A DNA stretch of 64,000 nucleotides, from assembly GCA_036506275.1 (NCBI GenBank), contig DASXSB010000030.1, positions 1 through 64,000 on the forward strand, read 5' to 3'. Below are positions 1 through 8,123 of the stretch, piece after piece. The notes beneath the pieces were generated by a model. It did not search any database. It was not told the origin of the DNA and saw nothing but the letters and a program-made list of their open reading frames with translations. Position numbers and translations under genes: made by a program. Numbering within the stretch: the stretch's first letter is position 1; the number at the start of each line of letters is the position of its first letter. The stretch comes from DASXSB01 sp036506275. Its GTDB lineage: Bacteria > Methylomirabilota > Methylomirabilia > Rokubacteriales > CSP1-6.

Positions 1-69
1 CGGCGTGCCGGCCGCGCCTCGGGGGTCGGAGCGGCCTCGACCGCGGCGGTCGAGACGTCGGCCGGGACC

Positions 70-432
70 TCACCGGACAAAGCGGCCCACCATCGTGAGG
101 AGCTGGTCGGACGTGAAGGGCTTGGGCAGGTAATCGTCGGCGCCCTGCCGCTTGCCCCACGCAAGGTCGCTGGCCTGATTCTTCGACGACACCAGCACGA
201 TCGGCGTCGTCTTCGTGTGTTCGTTCTTCTTGAGCAAGCGCAGCAGCTCGAAGCCGTTGCGCTTCGGCATGATGATATCGAGGAGCAGGATGTCCGGACG
301 CTCCGCCGTGACCTTGTCCTCGAGCGCCTCGCCGTCGATGAGCGTCACGACTTGGTGGCCAGCGTTTCGCAGAATGGACTCCATGAGCTTGAGCTCGGAG
401 TAGGCATCGTCGACCACCATCACCTTCGCCAT
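70..432 (-). CDS. CheY-like single-domain response regulator
   Basis: This is a 120-residue stand-alone receiver domain. Acidic pair D8/D9, phospho-acceptor D52 in LLLDIIMP, S82/S83 and K104 in YLPKPF are all present, so it should be phosphorylatable. There is no output domain, so it probably acts by docking to another protein (CheY/PilG/PilH-like role). The start is ATG 432, preceded by GGAGAT; open reading continues upstream but without receiver similarity. It is a close paralogue of the regulator at 19640-20002 at the far end of the chemosensory locus, sharing the unusual DDAYSEL start and the MPKRNG loop. A strong sigma-54-like promoter lies upstream at 477-492. Family assignment is secure; the partner (the CheA at 11717-15112) is inferred from position. 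Confidence 0.93.
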   Translation of the reverse strand: MAKVMVVDDAYSELKLMESILRNAGHQVVTLIDGEALEDKVTAERPDILLLDIIMPKRNGFELLRLLKKNEHTKTTPIVLVSSKNQASDLAWGKRQGADDYLPKPFTSDQLLTMVGRFVR

Positions 433-476
433 CGGATCTCCTTCCCTGGCGCACCGGGGGCGCGGTGGGCGGGAAG

Positions 477-492
477 TGCAACGCGACTGCCA
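477..492 (-). promoter_or_regulatory. candidate sigma-54 (-24/-12) promoter of the 70-432 regulator
   Basis: Read on the minus strand the bases are TGGCAGTCGCGTTGCA. Against the consensus TGGCACG-N4-TTGCW this keeps TGGCA and TTGCA with the invariant GG and GC at the right spacing. The predicted start would be near 466, giving a leader of about 34 nt with a ribosome site before ATG 432. A sigma-54 activator is encoded at 60053-61477. Confidence 0.5.
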
Positions 493-652
493 AGCGCGCG
501 ATGTGGAACGTGTTGGAAATACGCCCAGGATAAGGACTGACGCTGTCGACGTTCTGACACGGAGGCCGTTGCGACACGGAGGGTGCCGATTCGTGGCACT
601 CGAGGCCAAATTGCCCAGGGGCCGGCGCGCGGGCGGGACGGAGTGACATATC

Positions 653-1249
653 ATGGAGGCCATGACGACACCCGTCGCCCTCACCGAGCGCGAGACGCTG
701 CAGCGCTACGAGAAGCGCGGCGCCCTGCTGCGCGGCCACTTCCGCCTCACCTCGGGGCTGCACTCCGACATCTATCTGCAGTCCGCGCTGGTGTTGCAGC
801 ACCCGGAGGACGCGGCGGCCCTGGGGGAGCGCCTGGCCGCGACGTTTCGTGGCGACCGCGTGCACACGGTGCTGGCGCCGGCCATCGGGGGCATTCTCGT
901 GGCCCACGAGGTGGCGCGCGCGCTCGGCGTGCGCGCGCAGTTCACCGAGCGCGAGAACGGCGCCATGCGCCTGCGCCGCGGATTCACGCTCGGCCCCGGC
1001 GAGCGGTGCCTGGTGGTGGAGGACGTCATTACCACCGGCGGCTCGACGCGCGAGGTGGTGACCGCCGTGGAGGCGCTGGGGGGCGTGGTGGTCGGCGTGG
1101 GCTCGCTGATCGACCGCAGCGGCGGCAGCGCCGGCTTCGCCGTCAAGCGGGCTGCGCTTGCCACGGTGGCGGCCGCGACGTTCCCCCCCGAAACCTGCCC
1201 GCTCTGCGCCACCGGCAGCCCGGCCGTGAAGCCGGGAAGCCGGGCCTGA
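653..1249 (+). CDS. pyrE: orotate phosphoribosyltransferase
   Basis: A 198-residue type I phosphoribosyltransferase that converts orotate plus PRPP to OMP in de novo pyrimidine synthesis (cytosol). The PRPP loop CLVVEDVITTGGS is clear near residues 121-133, and the N-terminal SGLHSDIYL segment fits the orotate-binding region. The C-terminus CPLC...KPGSR is typical of the long bacterial PyrE subgroup. ATG 653 has ACGGAG about 9 nt upstream; the internal ATG 662 has its purine run too close, so 653 is preferred. It stands alone, diverging from the response regulator at 70-432 and followed 106 bp later by a TPR protein. It has no obvious link to the pilus locus beside it. Confidence 0.95.
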   Translation: MEAMTTPVALTERETLQRYEKRGALLRGHFRLTSGLHSDIYLQSALVLQHPEDAAALGERLAATFRGDRVHTVLAPAIGGILVAHEVARALGVRAQFTERENGAMRLRRGFTLGPGERCLVVEDVITTGGSTREVVTAVEALGGVVVGVGSLIDRSGGSAGFAVKRAALATVAAATFPPETCPLCATGSPAVKPGSRA

Positions 1250-1355
1250 CCGCCGCCCGGAAAGCGCGTCCGAGCGGCGCCGGGCCCTCCCCGACCGCCC
1301 GCGGCGCCGCGAACCCCCGCGAATCCACTGAAAAAATGCCGGCCGGGGGGCGCTC

Positions 1356-2144
1356 GTGAGCGAGGATAGGACCGTGGCCTTGCTAGGCAAGCTCATCGGG
1401 CTCAATCGGTCCCTGACGAGCGTCGAGCTGTTCCGTCGGGCCGATCAGAACCGTCGCGAAGGCCGCGTGGAGCGCGCGACCGAGTTCGTGCGCCAGGGCC
1501 TCGCCCTGGAGCCGAACAGCCTGCTCGGGCGGCTGCTCGCCGCCTACCTATATGTGGCGGGACGGAAGATGGCGGCGGCGAAGGCGGAGTTCGAGCGCGT
1601 GCTCGCCCGCGAGGCCGATCATCCCCGCGCCCTCCTCGGGCTCGCACGCATCGCCTTCGAGGAAGGCGACGCCGCGCGCTGCACCGAGCTGCTCGCGCGC
1701 GCGCTCGAACGCTACCCGGATTTTCCGGAGGCCACCGCCCTGATGGAAGCCACCACGGCCCACGCGCTCACGCCGGCGCCGAGCGTCGAGGCCCGCACGT
1801 TCCGTCAGGACCGCCTGCGCCCGCCCGCCGGCACGCGCGACCTGTTGCTCCTGCAAAACGACGGCACCGTCCTCTGGTCCCACCCCGAGCAGCAGGCGCG
1901 CGACGAGCTGGCCGCCCATCTGCTGCGCCTGGCGCGGATCGCGTCGTCCACGCTTGCGCGCTCCGGCTACGGCCCCCTCCGGCGCGCCATTCTCGACGGC
2001 GCCGGGGAGACGACGTTCATCCGCGCCAACGACACGCTGCTGCTGTCGCTCACCCATCCGCCCGGCGCCGACACGCGCAACGGTCTCCTCGAGATGAACA
2101 CGCTGTGGGCGGCATCGCTCCAGGAGCTGGGGATGGCCACGTGA
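1356..2144 (+). CDS. TPR protein with C-terminal roadblock-like domain
   Basis: 262 residues. Residues about 20-145 form three or four TPR-type helical pairs (A...G....A......L...P pattern, for example EFVRQGLALEPNSLLGRLLA and EFERVLAREADHPRALLGLA). Residues about 165-262 look like a roadblock/LC7-type alpha-beta fold (DLLLLQNDGTVLW, later TFIRANDTLLLSL). Roadblock folds bind small Ras-like GTPases such as the MglA encoded at 5072-5680. The start is GTG 1356. Its stop overlaps the GTG of the following roadblock gene by 4 bp, so the two are translationally coupled and probably interact. The C-terminal domain call is by pattern only; the TPR part is firmer. Confidence 0.75.
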   Translation: MSEDRTVALLGKLIGLNRSLTSVELFRRADQNRREGRVERATEFVRQGLALEPNSLLGRLLAAYLYVAGRKMAAAKAEFERVLAREADHPRALLGLARIAFEEGDAARCTELLARALERYPDFPEATALMEATTAHALTPAPSVEARTFRQDRLRPPAGTRDLLLLQNDGTVLWSHPEQQARDELAAHLLRLARIASSTLARSGYGPLRRAILDGAGETTFIRANDTLLLSLTHPPGADTRNGLLEMNTLWAASLQELGMAT

Positions 2145-2563
2145 CGACCTCTTCCGACGCGTCCGTCCAATCCACCCCGACGCCGCGCGGCCAGGCCTTT
2201 CGCGACATCCTGCACGGCCTCACCCGCGTCGACCACGTGCGCGGCGGCGCCATCGTGGCCCCGGATGGATTCGTGATCACCTCCGAGCTACCGAGCGGCC
2301 TCGGGGTGGAGGCGCTGGCGGCGCTCACGGCCACCCTCGGCCGCGAGCTCGAAGTGGGGGCGGCCAAGCTGGGGCGCGGCGAGGTCCACACGGCCGTGTT
2401 CGCCGCCGAGGACGGCACGCTCGCGCTCGGCGCCACCCACGTCGGCTTCCTCGTGATCATCGGCGACCGCGAGCTGAACCCCGCCAACGCGCGCACGGCC
2501 ATGCGCAAGGCCGTCGCGGCCATCCACGAGGGCTGGGGACCGGACAACCCGGGGGTCGGCTAG
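2141..2563 (+). CDS. roadblock/LC7 domain protein (MglB-like)
   Basis: 140 residues covering one roadblock/LC7 fold: after about 20 residues come an LxRVDHVRGGAIVAPDGFVITSEL-type strand-turn-strand, a helix rich in Ala/Leu, then HTAVFAAEDGTLAL and FLVIIGDRELN. MglB-type roadblock proteins act as GTPase-activating or exchange partners of MglA. GTG 2141 overlaps the upstream stop (GTGA) and is chosen for coupling. It converges on pilB, with a shared hairpin between them. A second single-domain roadblock gene sits at 4590-5075, so the locus carries at least two MglB candidates. Domain secure, role inferred. Confidence 0.85.
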   Translation: MTTSSDASVQSTPTPRGQAFRDILHGLTRVDHVRGGAIVAPDGFVITSELPSGLGVEALAALTATLGRELEVGAAKLGRGEVHTAVFAAEDGTLALGATHVGFLVIIGDRELNPANARTAMRKAVAAIHEGWGPDNPGVG

Positions 2564-2577
2564 CTCTAGAGGTCCGC

Positions 2578-2611
2578 GAGGGAGTCGTCGTGGCTAGCTG
2601 ACCGCTCCCTC
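2578..2611. terminator. possible shared hairpin between convergent genes
   Basis: GAGGGAG at 2578-2584 pairs with CTCCCTC at 2605-2611 around a 20-nt loop, between the roadblock gene and pilB. It overlaps the pilB stop codon and lacks a clear T run, so it is at best a weak bidirectional terminator. Confidence 0.35.
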
Positions 2612-4547
2612 ACCCGAGCGTCACCCGCAGCACTTCCTCGACCGTCGTTTCCCCTGCCAGCGCCTTCGCCAGCCCCGCTTCGCGCAGCGTCCGCATCCCC
2701 TGCTCCTGCGCCTGCGCGCGGAGCGCGGCCGTGGACGCGCCCTTCAAGATCAGGTCGCGGATCTCGGGGCTGATCGGCATGACCTCGTAGATCGCGGTTC
2801 GGCCCTTCAGGCCCGTCCCGTTGCAGGCGGCGCAGCCGCGGCCACGGTAGAGGGTGATGCCACGCCCGGTGGATGCGTAGCCATAGGGCGCCAGGGTCGC
2901 GTCGTTGACCGCATAGGGCTCGCGGCAGGCGGCACAGAGCTTGCGCGCGAGGCGCTGGGCGAGGATGAGCTGCATCGACGACGCCACCAGGAAGCTCGGC
3001 ACGCCCATGTCGATGAGCCGGGCCACCGTGGAGGGACAGTCGTTCGTGTGGAGCGTGGTGAAGACCAGGTGGCCGGTGAGAGCGGCCCGGATGGCGATCT
3101 GCGCGGTTTCCAGATCGCGCGTCTCGCCGACGAGGATGACGTCGGGATCCTGGCGCAGGAACGAGCGGAGGGCGGCCGCGAACGTGCGGCCGATGCCCTC
3201 GTCGATCTGCACCTGGTTGACGCCCTGCAAGTTGTATTCGACGGGGTCCTCGGCGGTGATGATGTTCACGTCCGGGGAATTGATGGTGTGGATCGCGGAG
3301 TAGAGCGTGGTCGTCTTGCCGGAGCCGGTGGGTCCCGTGATCAGGATCATCCCGTAGGGCTGGTTGATCGCCTTCTCGAAGTTCTCGAGACTCCAGGGAT
3401 CGAAGCCGAGCTGCGAGAGGTCGAGCTTCAGCGCCTCCTTGTCGAGGATGCGCAGCACGGCCTTCTCGCCGAAGATCGTGGGGAGGATGGAGACGCGGAA
3501 GTCGATGTCCCGCCGGTTGTAGCGGAGCTTGATGCGGCCGTCCTGCGGCAAGCGCCGCTCCGCGATATCGAGGTTCGACATGATCTTGAGGCGGGAGATG
3601 AGCGCGGCCTCCAGCTTCTTCGGCGGTGAGACGACTTCCTGCAGCACGCCGTCGACGCGGAAGCGGATGCGGAACACGCGCTCGTACGGCTCGAAGTGGA
3701 TGTCCGAGGTGCCCCGGGTGATGGCGTCCACGAGCACGCTGTTGACGAGCTTCACCACGGGCGGCTGATCGGCCGACTCCTTCAGCTCGAAGACGTCGAC
3801 GCTCCCCTCGCCCTCCTGATCGCCGACGACCTCCAGAGCTTCAGTTGATTCCACGCCGGTGATGATCCCGTCCGCCACCGGGTACAGCCGCGCCACCGCC
3901 GCCCGCAAGGCGGCCTGCGGAGCCACGAACGGCATGACGCGCAGGCTCGTGAGCACCGCCACGTCGTCGAGCGCGAAGACGTTGGTGGGGTCGGCCATGG
4001 CGAGGGCGAGAGAGTCCCCCGTGCGGCGGATGGGCAGCACGTCGTGGAGGCGCGCGATGTGGGCCGGGATGAGAGCGACGACGTCGGCGGCGGGGTTCAG
4101 CTCCGCTGCGCTCACGGCCGGGATCCCGAACTGGCGGGAGAGGATCGAGCTGAGCTGCTCCTCGGTGAGGAGCTTGTTTCGGAGGAGGAGCGCGCCCAGC
4201 TTCTCGCCGCGCGCCCGCTGCTGCCGCAGCAGATCTTGCAGCTGCTCGTTGGAGAGGACCTTCTCGGCCACGAGCAGCTCGCCGAGACGCCAGCTCCGGC
4301 GGCGGGGCGTGACCGCGCTCCGCTCGCGATCGGCGGTGGTGGAGGAAGCGGCGGAGGCCTTGCCAAGGGTGACGGCGGTCAGGCGCTCCGTGGCGCGGGC
4401 GAGGCGCACGGCGTCGCCGAGACGGCCGTAGAGATCGCGCAGTCCTTCGAGAGCGCCGACGTCGAGCGGGTTGGCCTCGAGGATCCGCTCGAAGACGGAC
4501 GCCATCTCCTCCAGCTCACGGCGCTCCTGCTGGGTGACGATCGCCAT
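2610..4547 (-). CDS. pilB: type IV pilus assembly ATPase PilB/GspE family
   Basis: 645 residues. A 65-residue helical N-terminal extension with a TPR-like look comes first. It is followed by a tandem MshEN-type region (two RLGxxLL...LxxxxLxxxLxxQ-like repeats, about residues 88-140), the N2 domain, and the secretion ATPase core with Walker A GPTGSGKT at 405-412, Asp and His boxes and Walker B (DPDVILVGE). A four-cysteine zinc site (CAAC ... CAAC) follows. It powers pilus extension at the inner-membrane base. MshEN repeats bind c-di-GMP in known relatives; here the usual Gly is Lys in both copies. It is the last gene of the minus-strand chemosensory/MglA run. The start ATG 4547 has GGAG upstream. 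No PilT, PilC or PilMNOPQ lies in the window. Confidence 0.93.
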   Translation of the reverse strand: MAIVTQQERRELEEMASVFERILEANPLDVGALEGLRDLYGRLGDAVRLARATERLTAVTLGKASAASSTTADRERSAVTPRRRSWRLGELLVAEKVLSNEQLQDLLRQQRARGEKLGALLLRNKLLTEEQLSSILSRQFGIPAVSAAELNPAADVVALIPAHIARLHDVLPIRRTGDSLALAMADPTNVFALDDVAVLTSLRVMPFVAPQAALRAAVARLYPVADGIITGVESTEALEVVGDQEGEGSVDVFELKESADQPPVVKLVNSVLVDAITRGTSDIHFEPYERVFRIRFRVDGVLQEVVSPPKKLEAALISRLKIMSNLDIAERRLPQDGRIKLRYNRRDIDFRVSILPTIFGEKAVLRILDKEALKLDLSQLGFDPWSLENFEKAINQPYGMILITGPTGSGKTTTLYSAIHTINSPDVNIITAEDPVEYNLQGVNQVQIDEGIGRTFAAALRSFLRQDPDVILVGETRDLETAQIAIRAALTGHLVFTTLHTNDCPSTVARLIDMGVPSFLVASSMQLILAQRLARKLCAACREPYAVNDATLAPYGYASTGRGITLYRGRGCAACNGTGLKGRTAIYEVMPISPEIRDLILKGASTAALRAQAQEQGMRTLREAGLAKALAGETTVEEVLRVTLG

Positions 4548-4589
4548 GGCAGGGTGCTCCGCGTGGCCGACGCCACGCGGGCGGGCGGA

Positions 4590-5075
4590 CTACGCCCGCT
4601 TGTTGGGGAACGAAGGTCTCAGTTCGTCCGCCGAGATCGGCGCCGCCAGGCCTCCCGTCTTGCGCGGCCGCTTCCGCGCCTCGGCGAGGATGTCGCCGAT
4701 GGCCCGGCTCGCCTCCTTGGCGAAGAGCCGCACCATGCCCACCGTGGTCTGATCGTTGAAGATCACGAGCAGGATCGCCTGCTCGTCGACGGTGGAGACG
4801 TGCATGTTCTCCTTCGCGCCCTGGTGGAACAGCACGGAGAACTCGGTCTCCCCGAGCAGACGCGCGAGCGCGCCCGTGGAGCTGAAGGCGCCGGCGGCGA
4901 GGGCGGCGATGGAGACGGTGTCGAGCGTACGCGACGGCCCTACCGTCGTCAGGGGCTGGCCGCTGCGGTCGATGAGGAGCGCCGCCGTCGCGCTGGAGTC
5001 ATCGAGAAACCGCGTGAGCAGCGCGTCGATCTTCGCTGCGTCGACTTCGTGGATGGCAACGTCGTGCGCACTCAC
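4590..5075 (-). CDS. roadblock/LC7 domain protein (MglB candidate)
   Basis: 161 residues. A single roadblock fold spans about residues 10-130 (ALLIDRSGQPLTTVG; HVSTVDEQAILLVIF; VGMVRLFAKEASRAI), followed by a basic tail. The GTG start at 5075 has an excellent AGGAGGT seven bases upstream, and it overlaps the mglA stop by 4 bp (GTGA). The upstream open frame is therefore rejected. Immediate coupling to mglA makes this the most likely cognate MglB, the protein that sets the nucleotide state of the GTPase and hence pilus polarity or activity. Confidence 0.88.
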   Translation of the reverse strand: MSAHDVAIHEVDAAKIDALLTRFLDDSSATAALLIDRSGQPLTTVGPSRTLDTVSIAALAAGAFSSTGALARLLGETEFSVLFHQGAKENMHVSTVDEQAILLVIFNDQTTVGMVRLFAKEASRAIGDILAEARKRPRKTGGLAAPISADELRPSFPNKRA

Positions 5076-5680
5076 GTTCGCACCTCCTGTTCGGCACCGA
5101 ACTCGCTCATGAGGATCATCCTCGACACGGTGTTGAGCGTCTCGTAGACGCCCTTGCCCTCCACCGCCACCGCCTCGAAGGAGGGGACCCGGCGCGCGCG
5201 CTTGTTCAGCATGAACTCCATGTAGTCGCGCGGGGCCACGTTGGGGAGATCGCGCTTGTTGTACTGGAGCACCCACGGCATCTTGTCGATGTCGTAGTCG
5301 TATTCCTTCAGGTTCTCTTCGAGGTTGCGCAGGCTCTCGACGTTGTCCTTCAACCGGTCGTACTGGGAGTCGGCCACGAAGACGACGCCGTCCACGCCGC
5401 GCAGGACGAGCTTCCGCGTCATGTTGTAGTAGACCTGCCCCGGCACCGTGTAGAGCTGGAACTTCGTCTCGAAGCCGCGCACGGTCACCGCCGACACGGG
5501 CAGGAAGTCGAAGAACAGCGTGCGGTCGTCGCCGGTGGCGAGCGAGATCATGTTGCCCTTGTTGGCGTCGGGCAGGCTCTTGTGCACGTACTGGAGGTTC
5601 GCCGTCTTCCCGGCCACGCCGGGCCCGTAGTACACGACCTTGAAGTTGATGGCCTTCGCCGCGTAGTTGATGACCGACAT
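5072..5680 (-). CDS. mglA: MglA-type Ras-like GTPase
   Basis: 202 residues. P-loop GPGVAGKT is at 19-26, the MglA-specific TVPGQ switch II at 78-82 (Pro where Ras has Asp), and NKRD at 141-144 for guanine specificity. MglA is the cytosolic polarity switch that places and activates type IV pili in Myxococcus and Thermus. It starts at ATG 5680 and overlaps the next roadblock gene. It is downstream of the whole che set and upstream of pilB, so the arrangement reads as sensor array, then GTPase switch, then pilus motor. Identification is firm from motifs and neighbours. Confidence 0.96.
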   Translation of the reverse strand: MSVINYAAKAINFKVVYYGPGVAGKTANLQYVHKSLPDANKGNMISLATGDDRTLFFDFLPVSAVTVRGFETKFQLYTVPGQVYYNMTRKLVLRGVDGVVFVADSQYDRLKDNVESLRNLEENLKEYDYDIDKMPWVLQYNKRDLPNVAPRDYMEFMLNKRARRVPSFEAVAVEGKGVYETLNTVSRMILMSEFGAEQEVRT

Positions 5681-5687
5681 GCCGTCC

Positions 5688-8123
5688 TCAGGCCGCGCCC
5701 AGCAGCACGGCGGCGTGCTCGAGGCGGCGGTGCAGGAGCCCAGGGCGATTGGCAACGGGAGCGGCTGTGACCACGACCACCGACCGCCGCGACGATTCGA
5801 CGGGCCGCACCACGAGCCGCTGGCCGCCGAGCCTGAACGCGAACGACTTCAGCGTGCCGAGACCATGCCCCCGGGACGCCGCCTGGCAGACGTCCCCGGC
5901 GAGTGAAGCGACGGCCGCCGGGGGAAGATCCGGCGGCAGCAGCAAATAGAACGTGAGGCCGTTGGCGCCATCGCGGAAGACCGACGGCGCGAGCGGCTGA
6001 AACTCGGTGAGCAGCTCCGCGAGCTGGCCCATCTCGGGTGGCGCCAGATGGGAGAGATCCGCCAGCCGCTCTGAGTCCGCGGCGGCGGCGATACCTGACG
6101 CCGCGCGCTCGGAGCGGAGCGCCGTCGCGCGACGGCAGAGGATCTCGAGGAGCGCGAGCCGGCGCGTGGAGGCGATGGCGGCCGCGAGCGCCATGTCACC
6201 GGAAGGCGTGACGACGAGGGCGCCGCCGGTGCCGAGCACCGTGAGCTGTTCGACCGGGCGTGGCAGCGCCGTCTGGCGCAGGGTGCCGAGGAGCCGCGCC
6301 GACACGCCGAGCACCTCCTCGCGCGGGATGTGCGCGCCCACCGCCGTGAACAGGCGGAATCCCTCCGCGACGTCGACGGACACCTTGAGCCCAGTGAAGC
6401 GCCGCAGGACCTCCGTCATCTTGTCCGCGGTCGTCAGCAACTCCGCGGCGGGCGCAGCGGCGTCGCGCGGACCGGCGGTCGCGCGGGCCGCCGCCGCCGC
6501 GGGCGCCGGGCGCGCCGTCGACGGCGGAGCGGCCTTGGGCGCCGCCGTCGGTGCCGGCGTCGCTTTCGGCGGCGCTGACGGGGCGGCCGCCGACTTCGTC
6601 GCGGTTGGTTTGGGAGCGGCCGGTTTCGCGGGGGCGGCCGGAGGCGGCGCGATGGTCGGTCCCGGTATCGTCGGAGCGGGCGGCGCCGCCGGCGCGGCCT
6701 CCGTCGCCGGCGGTGGCTGGAACGGCAACGGAAACGCCTCCAGCCCACGCGTATCGACCGCCGCCGCGCCGGTCTGGAACGCGTCCGGCGAGAGCTGCTG
6801 GATGATCTCGTCGAGCGGCAGCGTCAGACGCCCGCGCTCGATGCGGTCGGCGACCTGCGACGCCGGCCCCGCGAACACGTCGTCAGGGAACTGATCGCGT
6901 ATCTTGTCCCACTCCACCTCGACGGCTCCCTCGGCGAGCTGCGCGACGGCGAACGCGCGCGGGACGAGGAGCTTGCCGCGATCGGCGAGGCGCGAGCCGA
7001 CCTGGTCGAGCGGAAACGCGAAGGCGGCCGCCGGCAACTGGCTGGCGACGCGGTCGAACGAGATCTTGATGTCGTCCACGCCGATGGCGAACGTGGCGGC
7101 CGCCGCTGCCGGCGCCGCAACCTTGGGCGCGCTCTTGGGCGCCTTTCGCGGCGGCTCCGGCGCAACGGGGGGCGGAGCCGGCGGCGGCGGTGCCACCCGC
7201 GGCTTCGGCGGTTCCGCGGCCCGCGGCTTCTCGGCGACCCGCGGCTTCTCCGCGACACGCGGCCGCTCGGCCACGCGCGGCTTCTCCACGACGGGCGGCG
7301 GTGGAGGCGGCGGCAGCGGTGGGGGCGGTGGCGGCGGCGGAGGTGGAGGCGGCGGAGGTGCCATCTCCACGCGAAGCTCGGGCGTCGGCGCGGCGGCCGC
7401 GAAGACCGCGGCCACTTCCGGGATTGGCGGCGGAGGCGGCGACTCGCGCGGGGCCTCGTACACCGGCACCGGCGGTGGCTCGTAGGTCCGCACCTCCTCC
7501 CGCCGAGTGCGGACTTCCGGCTCGCGCCGTGGCGGTGGCTCCACCGGCGTCTCGAACGGGTAGGGCGCCGGCTCTCGACTCTCGGCGGCGGAAGCGGGGG
7601 CGGTGGCCGCGGTCGCCCGCTCGAAGCGGCGAAGGAATGCGCCGGGCCCGGGATCGGTGGCGACGACGAGGGGCGGGGCCGGCGTCCCGCGCTTCACGGC
7701 CGGATACTGCCGCCGGCCGCGGTAGCGACGCCACCGCGCGCGCGGCTCCAGACGCGATGCGAGCGGCACCACGACGATGAGCGTGCAGATCACCTCGAGG
7801 AGCGGGGCCGGCGGAAACGCCCAGAACGCGACGGCGGCCGCGATGTCATAGGGGAGAGCGCCGATCTGCGCGTAGAGGGCGGCGGTGCCGAGGCCAAGGA
7901 GGGCGTGGGTCGAGCAGAAGAGCGCGAAGACGGTGAGGCGACGCCACGGCGACGCGAACAGCACCACGACCGCATACAGGACGGGCGGCAGCGCCACCAT
8001 CGCCCACGGCGGCAGGGGGACGTCGATGCGGACGTTGGTGTTGAAGACCCAGATCGCCGCCCACAGATAGAAGAAGAGCGTCGTCGCGATCGCGCCGAAC
8101 GCGACGGACTTGCGCCGCATCAC
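5688..8123 (-). CDS. large membrane-anchored proline-rich protein of the mgl locus, unknown function
   Basis: 811 residues with no family I recognise. About four hydrophobic segments fill residues 8-125, followed by a basic stretch (RARWRRYRGRRQ) and a long Pro/Ala/Glu linker. The linker contains 14 consecutive prolines, Leu, then 7 prolines (residues 256-277) and repeats of VAEKPR. Near residues 355-455 lies a direct duplication of about 42 residues (FDRVASQLP...FPLDQVGSRLADRGKL beside WDKIRDQFP...GPASQVADRIERGRL). A second Pro/Ala linker leads to a C-terminal alpha-beta region of about 240 residues that could be roadblock-like, but I cannot show it. The start is GTG 8123 or ATG 8120, both overlapping the upstream stop. 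It probably tethers cytoplasmic regulators to the inner membrane. Confidence 0.8.
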   Translation of the reverse strand: MMRRKSVAFGAIATTLFFYLWAAIWVFNTNVRIDVPLPPWAMVALPPVLYAVVVLFASPWRRLTVFALFCSTHALLGLGTAALYAQIGALPYDIAAAVAFWAFPPAPLLEVICTLIVVVPLASRLEPRARWRRYRGRRQYPAVKRGTPAPPLVVATDPGPGAFLRRFERATAATAPASAAESREPAPYPFETPVEPPPRREPEVRTRREEVRTYEPPPVPVYEAPRESPPPPPIPEVAAVFAAAAPTPELRVEMAPPPPPPPPPPPPPPLPPPPPPPVVEKPRVAERPRVAEKPRVAEKPRAAEPPKPRVAPPPPAPPPVAPEPPRKAPKSAPKVAAPAAAAATFAIGVDDIKISFDRVASQLPAAAFAFPLDQVGSRLADRGKLLVPRAFAVAQLAEGAVEVEWDKIRDQFPDDVFAGPASQVADRIERGRLTLPLDEIIQQLSPDAFQTGAAAVDTRGLEAFPLPFQPPPATEAAPAAPPAPTIPGPTIAPPPAAPAKPAAPKPTATKSAAAPSAPPKATPAPTAAPKAAPPSTARPAPAAAAARATAGPRDAAAPAAELLTTADKMTEVLRRFTGLKVSVDVAEGFRLFTAVGAHIPREEVLGVSARLLGTLRQTALPRPVEQLTVLGTGGALVVTPSGDMALAAAIASTRRLALLEILCRRATALRSERAASGIAAAADSERLADLSHLAPPEMGQLAELLTEFQPLAPSVFRDGANGLTFYLLLPPDLPPAAVASLAGDVCQAASRGHGLGTLKSFAFRLGGQRLVVRPVESSRRSVVVVTAAPVANRPGLLHRRLEHAAVLLGAA
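7293..7358 (-). repeat. proline-codon triplet repeat (CCN tract)
   Basis: A 66-bp run of CCN codons on the minus strand encodes P14-L-P7 inside the large membrane protein. Third positions vary (CCG, CCA, CCT, CCC), so it is not a pure microsatellite. Translation of such a tract normally needs EF-P. Confidence 0.85.

Noticed and set aside
590..616. TGGCACTC...TTGCC upstream of pyrE as a sigma-54 promoter
   Set aside because: The GG to GC spacing is too long by several bases, and sigma-54 control of pyrE would be odd.
6904..7485. Gly-rich plus-strand frame that looks like a structural Gly-repeat protein
   Set aside because: It is the complement of the polyproline tract of the minus-strand membrane protein.
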